Assembly (NCBI GenBank): GCA_015143295.1
Contig: CM026551.1
Coordinates: 47,852,034-47,916,033, forward strand
DNA: 64,000 nucleotides
Origin: Tetracentron sinense
Lineage: Eukaryota; Streptophyta; Magnoliopsida; Trochodendrales; Trochodendraceae
Reading direction: 5' to 3'
Shown: in pieces, positions 35,930 to 47,285 of the stretch
Layout of the letters: each line of letters begins with the position of its first letter
Numbering within the stretch: position 1 is the stretch's first letter
Made by a program: the position numbers and the translations under genes
The notes under the pieces: model-generated
Seen by the model: the letters and a program-made list of their open reading frames with translations, nothing else
Database searches by the model: none
What the model was told of the DNA's origin: nothing

Positions 35930-38220
35930 GTAACCCCTACTCTCTCTTCTCAAACTTCAATCCTAACCCCGACCTAGACCTAACCCTGACCTTAACCTAT
36001 CCATGAGCCCATTACCTAGGCCTAAACTTGTGTCAATAAACCCATCACTTGAGCTCCAAGGTTCAAAGCCCAAGCCCAGTTCAAACTCAAGTATCCAAGC
36101 ACCCAAGAAAACCCTAGCCTATGCCTAACACCCTCCATACATGCGTGCTGATTTTCTTTCTTAGGAGGAATGTTAGTGTGTAAGCTAACACACCACTAAA
36201 CTCTTTCACACCCACATGCTGTTTTTTTCTTGAGAAATGATAACATGGGACTAACACATACCTAAAACCCAAGCCCACTCAAAACCAGCCTCAAGAAGCT
36301 AGAGAAAAACCCAAAATTTGTTAAACTCAGGCCTCACAAGTGGCCTCAGGCCAGACCTTACCCTTTTAGTGTTAAATTTTGAATTGGGGAGAGTTGTCTA
36401 CTTCTGCGCTTGAACCACACTAAGTCCACATGCCCACTAGCCTTATGGCCTTTGCACCAGCTTAGAGCTAAGAATAATGCTAGCATCACTTTGTTTTGGG
36501 ACTCACCCTCTCGTTGATTGAAGAGAGTATTAATGGGAGACAATAACACACGTCTTACTTAATTATAAGGGAAGTGAGTTTAAAAGAGAGTATAGGTAGC
36601 ATTGTCCTAGAATTAAGCACCCAAGCCAACTCAGATTCGGTGCTCCCCCACCCAAAAACCAGCCTAAAAATCAGGCCTAGGGTCCATTTGATGTAAAGAC
36701 CAGAGAGCCCAGACATCCCTAGCATGACCAGCCCCACTCGTTTTGTGTTTAAAATCCCAGCAAACCTCTTGTTGGTTAGAAACTAAGCCTCAAGCCTTTA
36801 GTTCATTCCAGCATTTCTCAACAAAAAGAAAAAAACCTCCACCCACTACCGTATCACCCATCTCAAGTCTTGAGATTTTCTTCTTCTCTCAGTCCTCAAC
36901 AATCACCACCTCCCCTTGGATGGTTCGGCCAGGTGTTGTGCCCCCTCACAATCATCAATGTCCTCACCCTTGTTGACACCAGGTACATTCGAGCCAGCTC
37001 CTCCACCCATCTCTTGCGTAGCAGCTCCTTGGTGGCCGACATCTCCACGCCCAAATCATCTGCAACTCCCGGATCAGCAGCTGTACATCTTCCTATCCTT
37101 GCCCCAATGGCACCTGTAGCAACACCTCTGTCATGCACACAACAGCAGCCACCCCTCCCCACCTCGATCGGCTCACATGGTTATCTTTCACCTCCAGGCC
37201 ACCCCAGTAGTTGTCCCCACCTGCAGCGCCCCCGCCCTCCCCAGTTCAATGAAACTTGGCTAACAGATTCCACGAACAGAAGCAACGCCCACAAAAGCAA
37301 CAGCCCTGGTCACCACCATCTGTGGACGCCCAGATCAGCAACCCAAATAATGACCAAGGCGTCTCCTTAGCATGCCTAGATCAACCACCATGCAGGTATA
37401 CTTTCCAAACTCTCCATCTAAACTTTGTTCCATCATTATTCTATGTGAATGTTAGTGGTCATATGAACACGTTGTGGATGTCGGGGGATCCAGACTAGCG
37501 AGCAAGAGGTCAGGAGAGTTCTCCAGGCCTAATTACGGCCAGAGGACACCCCTGACCCATGATAAACCCCCTGTTGTCGGCATTAACTTGTGATAGTTAC
37601 CCGGTTTCATGCAAACTTGGGATTTACGATTGAGGGAACAAACGAATGGATTTTTGATAAAATCTTGGAAATCTTACTGATTTTGTATGTGGATTACATA
37701 TATGATTTTTATTATTTTTTCAAGATGAGATTTCAAATAGGCCATGTTTTCTTAAATTACTTTTTTGGAAATCTGTATTAATCTGTAAATCCATAAATCC
37801 TCAAAAAAATCATTTTTGTATTTTTCTCATCTTCTGGAGCCTAACCCAACAAATGGAATTTGATTCAGAGTTCAGGAGGGAATTCTATGGGCTTTCAAAG
37901 TTATGTCCAACATGTTGGTTTTGACAGTTTGGACCCCTTTTTTGTCACCACTTTACCCCAAAATCTGTACTAATACAGAGACAATAAAATTATGGAAAAA
38001 TCATGTTAATTTGCAGCTTGAAACTGTGAATCCAGAACATCTAAGGAACTCAACTTGGAGTTCAAGGTTAGGAGTTATAAATGGTTGTCAAAAGTTGGGA
38101 GCACAGAATTCAAGAGAAATAGACCAGCATGCTTCAAATTGGTAACATGCCAATTGGGTTGTTCTTTGGGTATTGGCCTATCTCGGGTATGATGCCCAGA
38201 AGTTTCGTTTCAGCCCCAAC
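35930..38220. other. Non-coding stretch without a supported gene
   Basis: Contains degenerate cctaacc-type words (35940-36010) and a Pro/Ser-rich open frame (36870-37370, plus) in GC-richer sequence that matches nothing I recognise and overlaps open frames on both strands. No splice or promoter signals could be tied to it. Confidence 0.4.
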
Positions 38221-38224
38221 CTCA

Positions 38225-38870
38225 CTTGGCTTAACTTCTAATTTAACATGGGTTAAACTTAACCCCGATTAACTTGCCCCCTCTCGCTGCTCCGCAACGA
38301 GCCTAAAGTACTATTATGAAAAAATAGAAAAACATTCAAAAATAAAAAAACAATACAAAATCAAAACACCAAAAATCTTGCCACTCCGGTGCACACCTTT
38401 AACCATGGTTAAAAGTCTTAACGATGATTAATTTCTTCTTAGCCACTTTGGTGCAACCTTAGCCTTCTCAACTAACAATCCCTTATTCACTCTAGTGCAC
38501 TCACTCATACCCTAACCTCGATACGGGTCTAAAGTACTGCCTGAACCACACCCGGTTTGATCCCACCCTGGCAGATATTTAGACAGCCCTACCTTGAGTT
38601 CGACCCTAGTTTATGATTTTCACTTTCTTGGGTTAGCACACCCTTAACACTTGGACATTTTTTTAATTCTATCTTTGTTTGGCTTATACCTAGGGAGTAG
38701 GTAACCATCTTAGACGGGGTCCCGGGTGCCTAACACCTTCTCCGAGACTTAATCGAATCACTTACCTAGACTCCGACCGAGATCGTAGGTCCTATCTCAT
38801 CAACCCGGGTCCTGCTTCCTCCCGAAAAGTAGGTGGCGACTCTCAGTCAACTCATGATACCCTAAAAGGA
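38225..38870 (+). repeat. Partial LTR related to the Tat element LTR at 53443
   Basis: The reverse complement of 38225-38870 aligns with 53480-53950: shared gagtcgccacct, aagtgattcgattaag, gaaggtgtt(a/g)ggcaccc and ggttacctactccctag, in order. So a related element inserted in the opposite orientation; no internal region or target duplication is seen. Confidence 0.7.
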
Positions 38871-39099
38871 TGTTGATCGGTGCTAATTGTTATACATTTA
38901 TTCACCTCGAACTACATTTGTTAGTACCTTATGGTTTTGTTTTAGAAAATATTACGGTACTTGGTTGCTCTTATGTAATTCAAAATCATGGGAGAAAAAG
39001 AAGACAAAATTGAGAAATTATGAGATCACAAAGTTGAAGAAGAACCTCATCAGGAAAAGGCCAACAAGAAGGAAGGAAAGAAAAGAAGAAAAGCCACAA

Positions 39100-39179
39100 A
39101 CGATTGATGGTAGCTTAAGGATGATCGATCGTCATTCAGAACAGTACGATCGATTGTAAACACTTGGCGATCGATTGTC
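39100..39179. repeat. Four GATCGATC-type dyads, ~22-24 bp apart
   Basis: acgattgatgg (39100), tgatcgatcgtc (39122), acgatcgattgt (39146) and gcgatcgattgt (39168) use the same palindromic core as the array at 40318-40577. It is probably a remnant of a related LTR. Confidence 0.65.
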
Positions 39180-39539
39180 CACAAACCCGTAGCCAAAGAG
39201 AGTGGTCGTCACGCAATTTAAATTATTCCTTATAGTAATAATTCCGTCCACAAACCCGTACCCATGAGTTTGGGGTGTTACCATGAATCACCCCAAACTT
39301 CGTCCATACATTATCTAACAGGGTTAGTACAAAACAAGAAATACCAACACATAAAAATAGATGCAAAGATTTAAGATATAACAGAAAATAATGAGCATTA
39401 TAAGTCAAAGTAGTGGATAAAACAAGTGACAGGCTGACTCAAGAAAATATCTATAGAGGAAGGGTAAGTTATATACAACTGACTCAAGAAAGTGAAAATC
39501 CTAACTAAGGACTGGAGGGACGAGCTACTGAGGTGGAGG

Positions 39540-40107
39540 AGGTGGTGGGGGAAAATGTCCTGAAGGGAAGTAGGCATCGAGGGTAGCCTTCATCATCTGT
39601 TGAAAATCGAAAGCCTGCTAGGTTTGCTGCGAATAAAATGCATTGACTTGAGCCCATCGCTGAGCTGATTGCTCCCTAAAAGCATGAAAATTTGCCTAAT
39701 GCTACTGCATGAGCTGTCTAGACTCCTGCTGATACTGCTGATCAAGCTCCCATCTTTGCTGCTGAGCCTCCCAGCACCGATCTTGAATACTTTGGTAATC
39801 AAGAAACTCCTGACGAGTCATGTACACAGGGGCCTCTGGATGATCACGAGACTGGGGAGGACACCTTCTGGGTCGAGATTGGGGAGGTGGGGGAGGTACA
39901 TCGGCCTCATCATGTAAGATCTCATCCTTTGGTGGCAGATCATCTGGCATCCTCTTACGGGTAACCTTGATTAGAGCATGATGGCTTTTAGCCCAGGCAG
40001 ACTCTCCAAAAAATAAAGGAGGTGCAGAAGGTTCATTCTCACTGAGAACATAACCTTGATCTATTAATAACTGAGTTATTAAATTTCCAAAGAAAAGGTT
40101 CCAAGTA
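39540..40107 (-). pseudogene. Transposase_32-like plant protein, C-terminal part
   Basis: The minus strand encodes LITQLLIDQGYVLSENEPSAP, FFGESAWAKSHHALIK and a Gln/Pro-rich tail (PPPPPQSRPRRCPPQSRDH, QQQRWELDQQYQQES). This is typical of the uncharacterised 'putative plant transposon protein' family found with retroelements. The N-terminal part lies at 42543-42990, on the far side of a solo LTR. A stop at about 39700 interrupts the tail. Confidence 0.7.
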
Positions 40108-40317
40108 TGTAGCACCCCGGAACTTTCTGTGGCTAATGAATAGTGTATTCAAAGCCAAATGACTTTCCATGTGCTTGGAATGGGTGATTTATGAGAAATG
40201 GGTGATAACGACCCATGTACAGCATGAAGAAGGGAGTTTAGAGCCCTAAGAATGATAAAAATAGAGTTAGAAACACCCCTAGAGGTCTGCAGGTGAAAAT
40301 ACAAAAAATCTGGGAAG

Positions 40318-40577
40318 TGCGATCGATTGCAGGTAAGGTGCGATCGTTCGCATATAGGTGGAATTGGTTAAAAACATTCTGGACCAAGTGCGATAGATGG
40401 GTCTTCATGTGCAACAGATTGCAGGGATCTGTGATCGATTGCAAGGATGTGCGATTGATCGCATACAGGGAGAAATCAGACCAAAAGTATGCGGGTTCAT
40501 GTCCAACAGATCACCCTCAGGTGCGATCGATCGTGCTGGATCTGCGATTGATCGCAGTTAGTGTGCGATCGATCGCA
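40318..40577. repeat. Array of GCGATCGATCGC-type dyads, ~20-bp phased
   Basis: About nine motifs, complete or degenerate, start at 40318, 40340, 40390, 40411, 40431, 40451, 40523, 40543 and 40563. Most neighbours are 20-22 bp apart and the wider gaps are roughly multiples of that. The most complete, at 40563, is gcgatcgatcgc. It lies about 210 bp inside the solo LTR. Confidence 0.85.
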
Positions 40578-41427
40578 CACGTGTGCAGATTCCGAAATTA
40601 AGGGTTTCAAACCCTTGGCTTCTAAATGAACTCTCATTTTGGGTCTTTCTAAACCTAAGAGAAAGAAAGAGGAGAAGAGGGGATTTGGGGAAAACCTCCA
40701 AAGAGGGTTTGGATTGGAAATCAAGGAGCTCAAGCTTGAAGATTCTCAAGCTAAGATCATCTTCCATCAAGCTTGAAGGTTTCAAATCAAGGGTTTTCTT
40801 CAAGATCAAGCATTGATCTTCAAGGTTAGTATACTCTTCTACCTACCTTAGTAATAACCTAGGTTTCTTGTTGAATGTTGTGGATTTGATCTCCCATATT
40901 TTCCTTTTCTTGTTGTAAATGCATTAAATTACCAAAATGAACAAGATAAAGTAATGATGGAGGGATGTATGGAATGTGAATGGTGGAGGCGATTGGATGC
41001 CATGGGTATGATGGAAAATGTTGGAAGGGCATTGTACAAATAATGAATATACATGTAATGCCTGATGAAACATATGAACTTAAGAACTTGAATAAATGGC
41101 TATGAATGTGTTGCACACTAAGTGTTCGATGAAATGCACGAATGAGAAATTAATAAATTTAAAGAAATATAATGCAAGTATGAATGGAGTAACTTTTCAT
41201 AAAATGGTAACCTTAATCCAATGCTTTCTATGATTGTCTAATTTTTCACATGAGTTTAGTAAGAATTGATTTACTATACACTCTATCCCTTTAGTTGAAG
41301 ATGTCATCATGATTACTACCAATGGTACACACACATGCATGCATGCATGGACCGGAGTTTTTATTAGTATATGTATATGAGAAAACAACAAAGAACAAGA
41401 CCCTTGATCTACGAAACAAATGATAAA

Positions 41428-41735
41428 GCCGGACATCGGGCGGGTCAAGAGTAGGGCATATCTCGGATATGTCAAACATGGCTCACAAGTAAACAAAAAT
41501 GATAAAACCGGACATCGGGCCGGTCAAGGGTAGGGTATATCGCAAGATATGTCATACCTGTGAGAACAAGTTGATCAAGCCGGACAGAGGGCCGGTCAAG
41601 GATGTTGGTGTACTATTTTTCTATTTCGCTGAAGGATACTTACGTATCCGGCTCACAAGTCGTTTCTATACATGTCTCGCTAAAGGATACTTACGTATCT
41701 GGCTCACAAGTCGCTACAAGGGGCACTGACATCTG
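41428..41735. repeat. Tandem repeats inside the solo LTR
   Basis: ccggacatcgggc(c/g)ggtcaag occurs at about 41428, 41508 and 41579 (70-80 bp apart). It is followed by two copies of aaggatacttacgtatc plus ggctcacaagtcg about 52 bp apart. Confidence 0.8.
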
Positions 41736-42542
41736 ACTCACAAGTAAAACATGACAAGGCAAGTCAAGATATGTCAAGGCATGACAAAACAAGCATGACA
41801 AGTGATTCCAAACAAGAACAAAACAAGACACATGTGATTCCTACGAGACAAGAACAAGTTTTGATACGACAAGCGAGTTTCGAAAACCACGAAAAACTAT
41901 TTTTCAAGAACAAGCCATGGATTTTAAGTATGAGTTTTATTGGAGTTTTTGTATTTTTCCATGCATGTCACGATCATAGCATTGCTTTAATTCTTGTTGT
42001 TGTATTCCTTTAAATATTGCGATTATGAATTGTGGTTGGTTATTGCTATTGTAGCTCGTTATTACTATTGGTAGTTAGTAGCTTGTACTCACTGAGTATT
42101 CCATACTCAGCTGTACATTTCATGTCAACAAGTCTGGTGGGTACCTTCGACCCTGAGCCTTGGGTTAAGGAAGAATACGTCGAGGAGGCAGCGCCCATTC
42201 CACTTCAGCCACAGTAGGATAGAGATCTAGATATGTTGCCATATCTAGATTATTGTGAGTAGGGGGTTATGGAGATAGAGAGAGAGACTTTCATCTTTTT
42301 GTATTTTAATGGTGGGTATGTCCACCCATACTTGTTATGTTTTGTATAAACTTGGAATACTGGATTTGTGTAGAAAAAGAAAAAGTTGGTTTACACTTCC
42401 GCACTATTAAGAGCTTCCACACTCTGATTAGTATCACTATTGTATTATGTTTTGCCTCGTTCATTACAGGATGATTTGACAGGTTAAGTATAGTCACGAC
42501 TAAAGTATCCCATAACTCCTAGGGGTATTTTGGGGTGTGACA

Positions 42543-42990
42543 AAGTATGTGTCCCAGGCGATTGCAATACAAGGGCCTTATCATAAAATTTCTCCATAGT
42601 CCGCTAAATATACTCTGCTGCATCAATCCAATGTCCACTCCAAAACTCATAAAAGGCTCGCAAAAGAAGGTCTCGTCGCTTAGTTTTTTGTCCAATGGCA
42701 TACAAATTAAGTTTGAAAACTAAGTCAACAAACCATAAATCAGGTGGTAGAAGAGTCCGACGAGTGCAGTTTCTTTTGCTATTGTCATTGTACCTACCCT
42801 CACACATAGTCATAATAATCTCATGGTATATGGACTTTCAACCGGGGAAGGATTAAACTCTACTCCAGGTGGTGGAATAACTGGACAGCCTAAAGCCAAG
42901 GCAATAGATTCAACCGTCACATCAAAAGTGAGTCCGTCAACTGAAACTGCAAGAACTGGCAACCCAAACAAAAGGTCAACTCTTAAAATC
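42543..42990 (-). pseudogene. Transposase_32-like plant protein, N-terminal part
   Basis: The minus strand reads GLTFDVTVESIALALGCPVI, then in another frame CEGRYNDNSKRNCTRRTLLP and DLWFVDLVFKLNLYAIGQKT, ending at the 5-bp target duplication of the solo LTR. The frame break near 42810 and missing upstream part show it was already decayed or was damaged afterwards. Its biochemical function is unknown. Confidence 0.7.
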
Positions 42991-42995
42991 AAGAT

Positions 42996-43331
42996 ATGGA
43001 GTTACTTGAAGCTGTTAAGTTTGCTAAATCGAGAGTAAAATTCAGATCTAAGGAGGAGGATAACGCCCAAGTTAAGTTGAGTTTGGAAGAGGGCTGCAGA
43101 TCTGAAACAAAAAAGGGAAACCAGAATGCTATACAGAACATGGAGGAATTTATTATCAGTTGTAAATCATTCTCTAAGAGAATAAATGGGTCAACTTGGT
43201 TCAAGAACAACAAAGAGGTTCAGTCGGATAAGGTAACTTCAGATTTACCATCAAAAGTTGTGGTTAGAGTAACTAGATCGAAGGCTAGAGCTAGCCTTCA
43301 GTCCGATATCAACAAAGTTTCTAATGTCTAG
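42996..43331 (+). pseudogene. LINE ORF1 C-terminal remnant
   Basis: A 111-codon frame beginning MELLEAVKFAKSRVKFRS, basic and Ser/Thr-rich, ends VRVTRSKARASLQSDINKV. Its stop overlaps the ATG of the endonuclease frame (aatgtctag). It is plausibly the end of a LINE ORF1 (gag-like) protein, but no zinc knuckle is present, so it is truncated at its left end near the Transposase_32 fragment. Confidence 0.5.
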
Positions 43332-44120
43332 CTCAATTATTTGGAATATCAGAGGAGCAGGAAATGCTAATTCCCGTCAGAGATTAAAAGCTGTGATTCT
43401 AGAAAGAAAGGTATCAGTTGTGGCCATTCTTGATTTGGAAAAAAAATTTAATTTTTTAGATATATTGGGTAAAGAGATTTGGCTTAAAAATTATTCGGCT
43501 AACAACAGTGATGAGAGTCGAATATGGGTTTTTTGGGGAGATGATATTTTGGTGCAATCTATTCAGAGCTCTTCATAGTGTATTACTATGTTAATGTCTT
43601 ATAGAGGAGGGAGCCCATTCAGATTTTCGTTTATCTATGCTAAGTGCGACAGGGTAGATAGAAGAGAGTTGTGGGAGCTTCTTCAAAATATGAGTGCGGA
43701 TGTGTTGACTCCTTGGATTATAAGGGGAGACTTTAATGTAATTTGGCATACAGGAGAGAAGAAAGGAGGAAGAAATCCTAATGTTTGTGCTATGGATGAG
43801 TTCAATGACATGATATCTCATTGTGGCCTTATTGATGGAGAATTCTTGGGGAGCCGATACACATGGTGTAATGATCGTTTAAGAGCTCACTGTATTTGGG
43901 CTAGGCTGGATAGAGTCTTATATAATGTTGCTTGGCAAGATTCCAATATACATACTAATATCACTCACTTGCCTAGAAGTTCGTCAAATCATGGGCCTCT
44001 TCTAATTTCGGCAACGAGAAGATTGAAATGTAGTCCCTCATCATTCAAATCCCAAAATATGTGGACCAAAGATGAAGAATTTTTGGATAAATTACAGCTA
44101 TCAGGCGAGCATCCAGATGG
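43324..44120 (+). pseudogene. LINE ORF2 endonuclease domain
   Basis: An apurinic-type endonuclease fold: SSIIWNIRGAGNANSRQRL (Asn of motif I, 43324), then after a stop at 43576, WIIRGDFNVIWHTGEKKGG (about 43715), DGEFLGSRYTWCNDR, WARLDRVLYNVAW (about 43898) and SSNHGPLLI (about 43981), where the usual SDH has become SNH. A VAILD block stands where the catalytic E region (VAILETK-type) is expected. RT and the 3' end are missing: the frame is joined to a chromovirus integrase tail at about 44120. Confidence 0.85.
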
Positions 44121-44829
44121 CTTCTTTCGAGGCTTTGTACGGGAGAAGTTGTAGATCTTCTTTATATTAGGACGAAGTTGGTGAACGGAAAGTTTTGGGA
44201 CCTGAGTTGATTGAGCAGACCGCGGATAGGTCAAGATCATCAGGAAGAGGTTGAAGACTGCTCAGGATCAATAGAAGAGGTATGCCGACAACTGTTGAAG
44301 ATAACTTGAGTCAATATCATCAGGGAGAGGTTAAAGACTGCTTAGGATCGATAGAAAAGCTATGCCGACAATCGTCGAAGGGATCTTGAGTTCTATGTTG
44401 GCGATTATGTGTTCGTCAAGATTTCGCCAACGAAGGGTATTATGAGGTTTGGGAAGAGGAGCAAGCTCAGCTCTAGATACGTGGGTCCATTTGAGATCAT
44501 AACTAGAGTCGGTGAGGTCACTTGTCGGGTCACCCTACCTACTCACATGGCGGCAGTCCATAATGTGTTCTACATTTTCATGCTTCAGAAATATATCCCG
44601 GATCCATTCCATGTCATCAATCCTATCCGTCAGAGATTCGGGAGGATCTCACCCTAGTGGAGCAACCGGCCTAGATCTTGGATAGGAGAGATAAGTTTTA
44701 CACAACAAGACTATTCCATTGGTTCTCTTGAAATGACAACACCATTCTGCAAAAGAGGCTACTTGGGAGCGTGAAGATCAAGTGAGGGAAAAGTACCCTC
44801 ATTTGTTTGGATAGTTCCTTGGGGGAGGA
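44121..44829 (+). pseudogene. Chromovirus integrase C-terminal remnant and purine tract
   Basis: EALYGRSCRSSLYWDEVGER, then GPELIEQT, then (about 44400) DYVFVKISPTKGIMRFGKR, SRYVGPFEIITRVGEVTCRV and AAVHNVFYIFMLQKYIPDPFHV. This is the integrase end of gypsy elements, followed about 170 bp later by the purine tract ttgggggagga (44819-44829). An internal ~80-bp duplication (44237/44317) breaks the frame. No chromodomain could be recognised. Confidence 0.8.
44225..44385 (+). repeat. ~80-bp tandem duplication in the integrase remnant
   Basis: tcatcagg(a/g)agaggtt(g/a)aagact starts at 44237 and 44317; both copies continue into atgccgacaa. Confidence 0.85.
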
Positions 44830-45094
44830 TGTAGAACCCCAAAACCGGATTACATAGCACGGCAAATAGTGGTGTGAATAGTGTTTTGAAGCATTGGAGT
44901 CTTTATGTGTTTCATTGTATATTATCAATGGAGATAAGAGTTTTGAGTTTTAATCAAAAGCATTATATAAGTTATGAATGTTTAAGGTCTTAATGAGTTT
45001 TTATTTGAGGTTCATAGTTGTATCAACATAAGTGGGAAAGAGTCTAAATGTGAAAAAATGGGAAAGACAACAAAATAGTTAAAGTACAGAGCAA

Positions 45095-45248
45095 ACCGGT
45101 CGACTGACTTTGCTACCGGTCGACTGAATGCCACTACCGGTCGACCGAACCACTATCGGTCGACCGATACTCCTTATCGGTCGACCGAATGGGCAAAATT
45201 TTGTATGGGAAAATTTTCCAAAGATGGGATTTTCCACCGGTCGACCGA
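45095..45248. repeat. Array of ACCGGTCGACCGA dyads, ~20-bp phased
   Basis: Six copies with core CGGTCGAC start at 45095, 45115, 45136, 45155, 45176 and 45236, so spacings are 20, 21, 19, 21 and 60 bp. The array is about 265 bp into the LTR and ends about 80 bp before the TATA box. Confidence 0.9.
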
Positions 45249-45326
45249 ACCCCGACACTTTTGCCCTATTTGGTCTTTTAAAGCCAATTCATTAAGGGTA
45301 GGTTGGTCTTTTATCACCCCTTTGCC

Positions 45327-45333
45327 TATATAA
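45327..45333 (+). promoter_or_regulatory. TATA box of the chromovirus LTR
   Basis: TATATAA in the context cctatataaggcc, with a leader-like AC-rich stretch after it. The dyad array lies directly upstream, in the U3 position expected for enhancers. Confidence 0.6.
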
Positions 45334-47285
45334 GGCCAATTTCATGGCCTTAGGGTATCACAAACCCTCTAAGACAAACATTTGAGGATTTTGAAGGAGA
45401 AGGAAGAGGAGAGCTAGGGTTTGACTCCAAGACCAAAGGTGGAGCTTGTTTTGCTTCCCAAAGTCCCATTTCACTAATTCAAGTCTCCTCAATCTTTCTC
45501 AAGCTACAAATTTAAGGGATTCAAGCTTTGTAAGGTAGGTACACCCTACTAGTTAATTTTTGTTACACATAAGGGCAATATGTGAGTTTGTTGTAAAGTT
45601 AATAACATTGAATGAGTAAATGCCTTTTACTTTTGACTTTATTTTGATATCAAGTATGAAAACTAGGATTTAGGTATGGTATTGATGAAATAGGCTTATA
45701 GCCATGTTGGATTTCTATGATATCTCCATGAATGAAGTGCTATGGGTATGATCCAATGTTTAAAGGTGTCTTACGACTACCATGATGCTTATGAAAACTA
45801 TGTTCTATTCTTAATAGTTTTTCAAGCCTACTATGATGTTTTTAAGTGATCTTAACTTGTCTTGAATATTTTAAAGCTTTTCTAATCTAGCATGATGCCT
45901 ATATGTCTCGTATATACATGAATAAAGATTTCTAAGTTGTTATGATGCTCACAAGCACTACAAACACTTTATGTCTTATTTAGAAGGTTCATAAGAAAAT
46001 TTTCTAAGGAAAACCTCATAAGAAAACTCATAAGTTCATAAGCATTTGACAATGCCAGACTATGGGTTGAAAAAATTCTTTATATAAATTTTTAGGCCTT
46101 GATTCTACTATATCTGTCTGTGAAGCTTAATCAAAATTTTGTATTATTTGCAAGTCCCTGATCCTTACTCCAAACTTATATTTGAGTTCATGGAAGTGCT
46201 TAGAGACAAATCTTGGAATACCAAATTTCATATATTATGGATGAGTTTTGGGGCACGATTATACACTCTCAACAAAGTTGGTTAAATCAGTTAAGATCAA
46301 TAGCGAGATTGAATCCGAATCAGGATCATCCTGATCCATTAAGTCTAGGCACCCAAATATGTTCGGAGACTTAATGATTGAATTTTAGATTTTATTAAAC
46401 TCCCCAATCATCCATATAAAGTTAAAAGCATCAATAATGAGCCTGATTATCATTCTAATGCCTAACACATCTAAAACCCATAATTTAGGCTACTCCAATC
46501 TCTAATATGAAATAAGAATAAAAAATAAAAAGATAAATAGAGGAGGTTATGGCCAATAAAGGAGCAAACAGAGGAGTAATATGCCAAATACACTGAGATT
46601 CAACGAACAACAAGAACAATGAAAATAGAAACAGAGCAACAACAAAGGAGATATTACCACAGCAAATGTTGTGACAAAATCCTTGAGAAGGTTAGAAGCT
46701 GCAAATTGTTGGAGAAATGAAAATCCGGCAGAGTAGCAATGCAAACAACTCAAAATGAGGAAGACAAAGGTCCATGCATCTTATATAGATGGTGCCAAAA
46801 TGCAAATGACTGATAGCCTTAAATCTCAGCCATACATGTGAGCACATGATGGGGTAAGATGGTCATTTCCATGAAATTTAAAATATAGCGTGTTAGACTA
46901 ACTATCTTGTAGGACGCACATAGCCTTCATCTCAGCCATACACGTCAACAAAAAGGAGGATAGGATCGTCTTTTTCAAGACAGAATAACCGTCGGGGTAA
47001 ACGAATCGTCTCGGGTTATGAAAAAGTAATGATGACAAGACTGGCATGCATTAATGAGGCGTGATAGATTTGAGAAACGTGCTACAGTGGTTACGGAGAT
47101 ATATCTTTGCGTATAATACAAGAATGAAATCAAGGACTACGGAGCATACACAACGAAGTCTTGACAATGGGGCGAAAATATGAAGAACGGAGTACAATCA
47201 ACATGGAACATGGTATTTTCCTTCTGGAATGTTGAGAGGTTTATGATATTTTGAACTATGTTCAAAGCATCATAAAGGGGCTAAT

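Larger units (their letters stand above)
40108..42542. mobile_element. Solo LTR (2,435 bp), chromovirus-type
   Basis: Begins TGTAGCACCCC and ends GGGGTGTGACA, near-perfect inverted ends, and is flanked by an exact 5-bp direct repeat aagta (40103-40107 and 42543-42547). No primer-binding site or coding region lies within. It splits a Transposase_32-like gene. It holds a phased dyad array (40318-40577) and internal tandem repeats (41428-41735). TGTCACACCCC-type ends are common in Tekay/Del-like chromoviruses; lineage is inferred from this and from the LTR at 44830. Confidence 0.85.
44830..46070 (+). repeat. Chromovirus 3' LTR, right-truncated
   Basis: Starts TGTAGAACCCC directly after the purine tract, contains the phased dyad array (45095-45248), a TATA box at 45327 and transcribed leader-like sequence with aagctttgtaaggtaggtacac. 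A gccagactatgggttg near 46050 matches the ggacatcggg repeat of the solo LTR; similarity is lost after that. The next stretch, 46071-47285, has no gene I can support. Confidence 0.7.

Noticed and set aside
35940-36010. Possible telomere-like sequence (cctaacc words)
   Set aside because: No regular 7-bp unit; words vary and are few.
36870-37370. 166-codon Pro/Ser-rich open frame on plus
   Set aside because: Overlapping open frames exist on both strands in GC-rich sequence, no domain is recognisable, and no start, splice or promoter context supports it.
39100-40577. GATCGATC clusters as CRISPR or restriction-linked sites
   Set aside because: Spacing is about two DNA turns, motifs are degenerate dyads inside an LTR, and no cas genes exist here.
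46547-46753. 68-codon hydrophobic frame on minus
   Set aside because: Low-complexity Leu/Cys/Phe composition, TTG/CTG-type starts possible, no family match or context.
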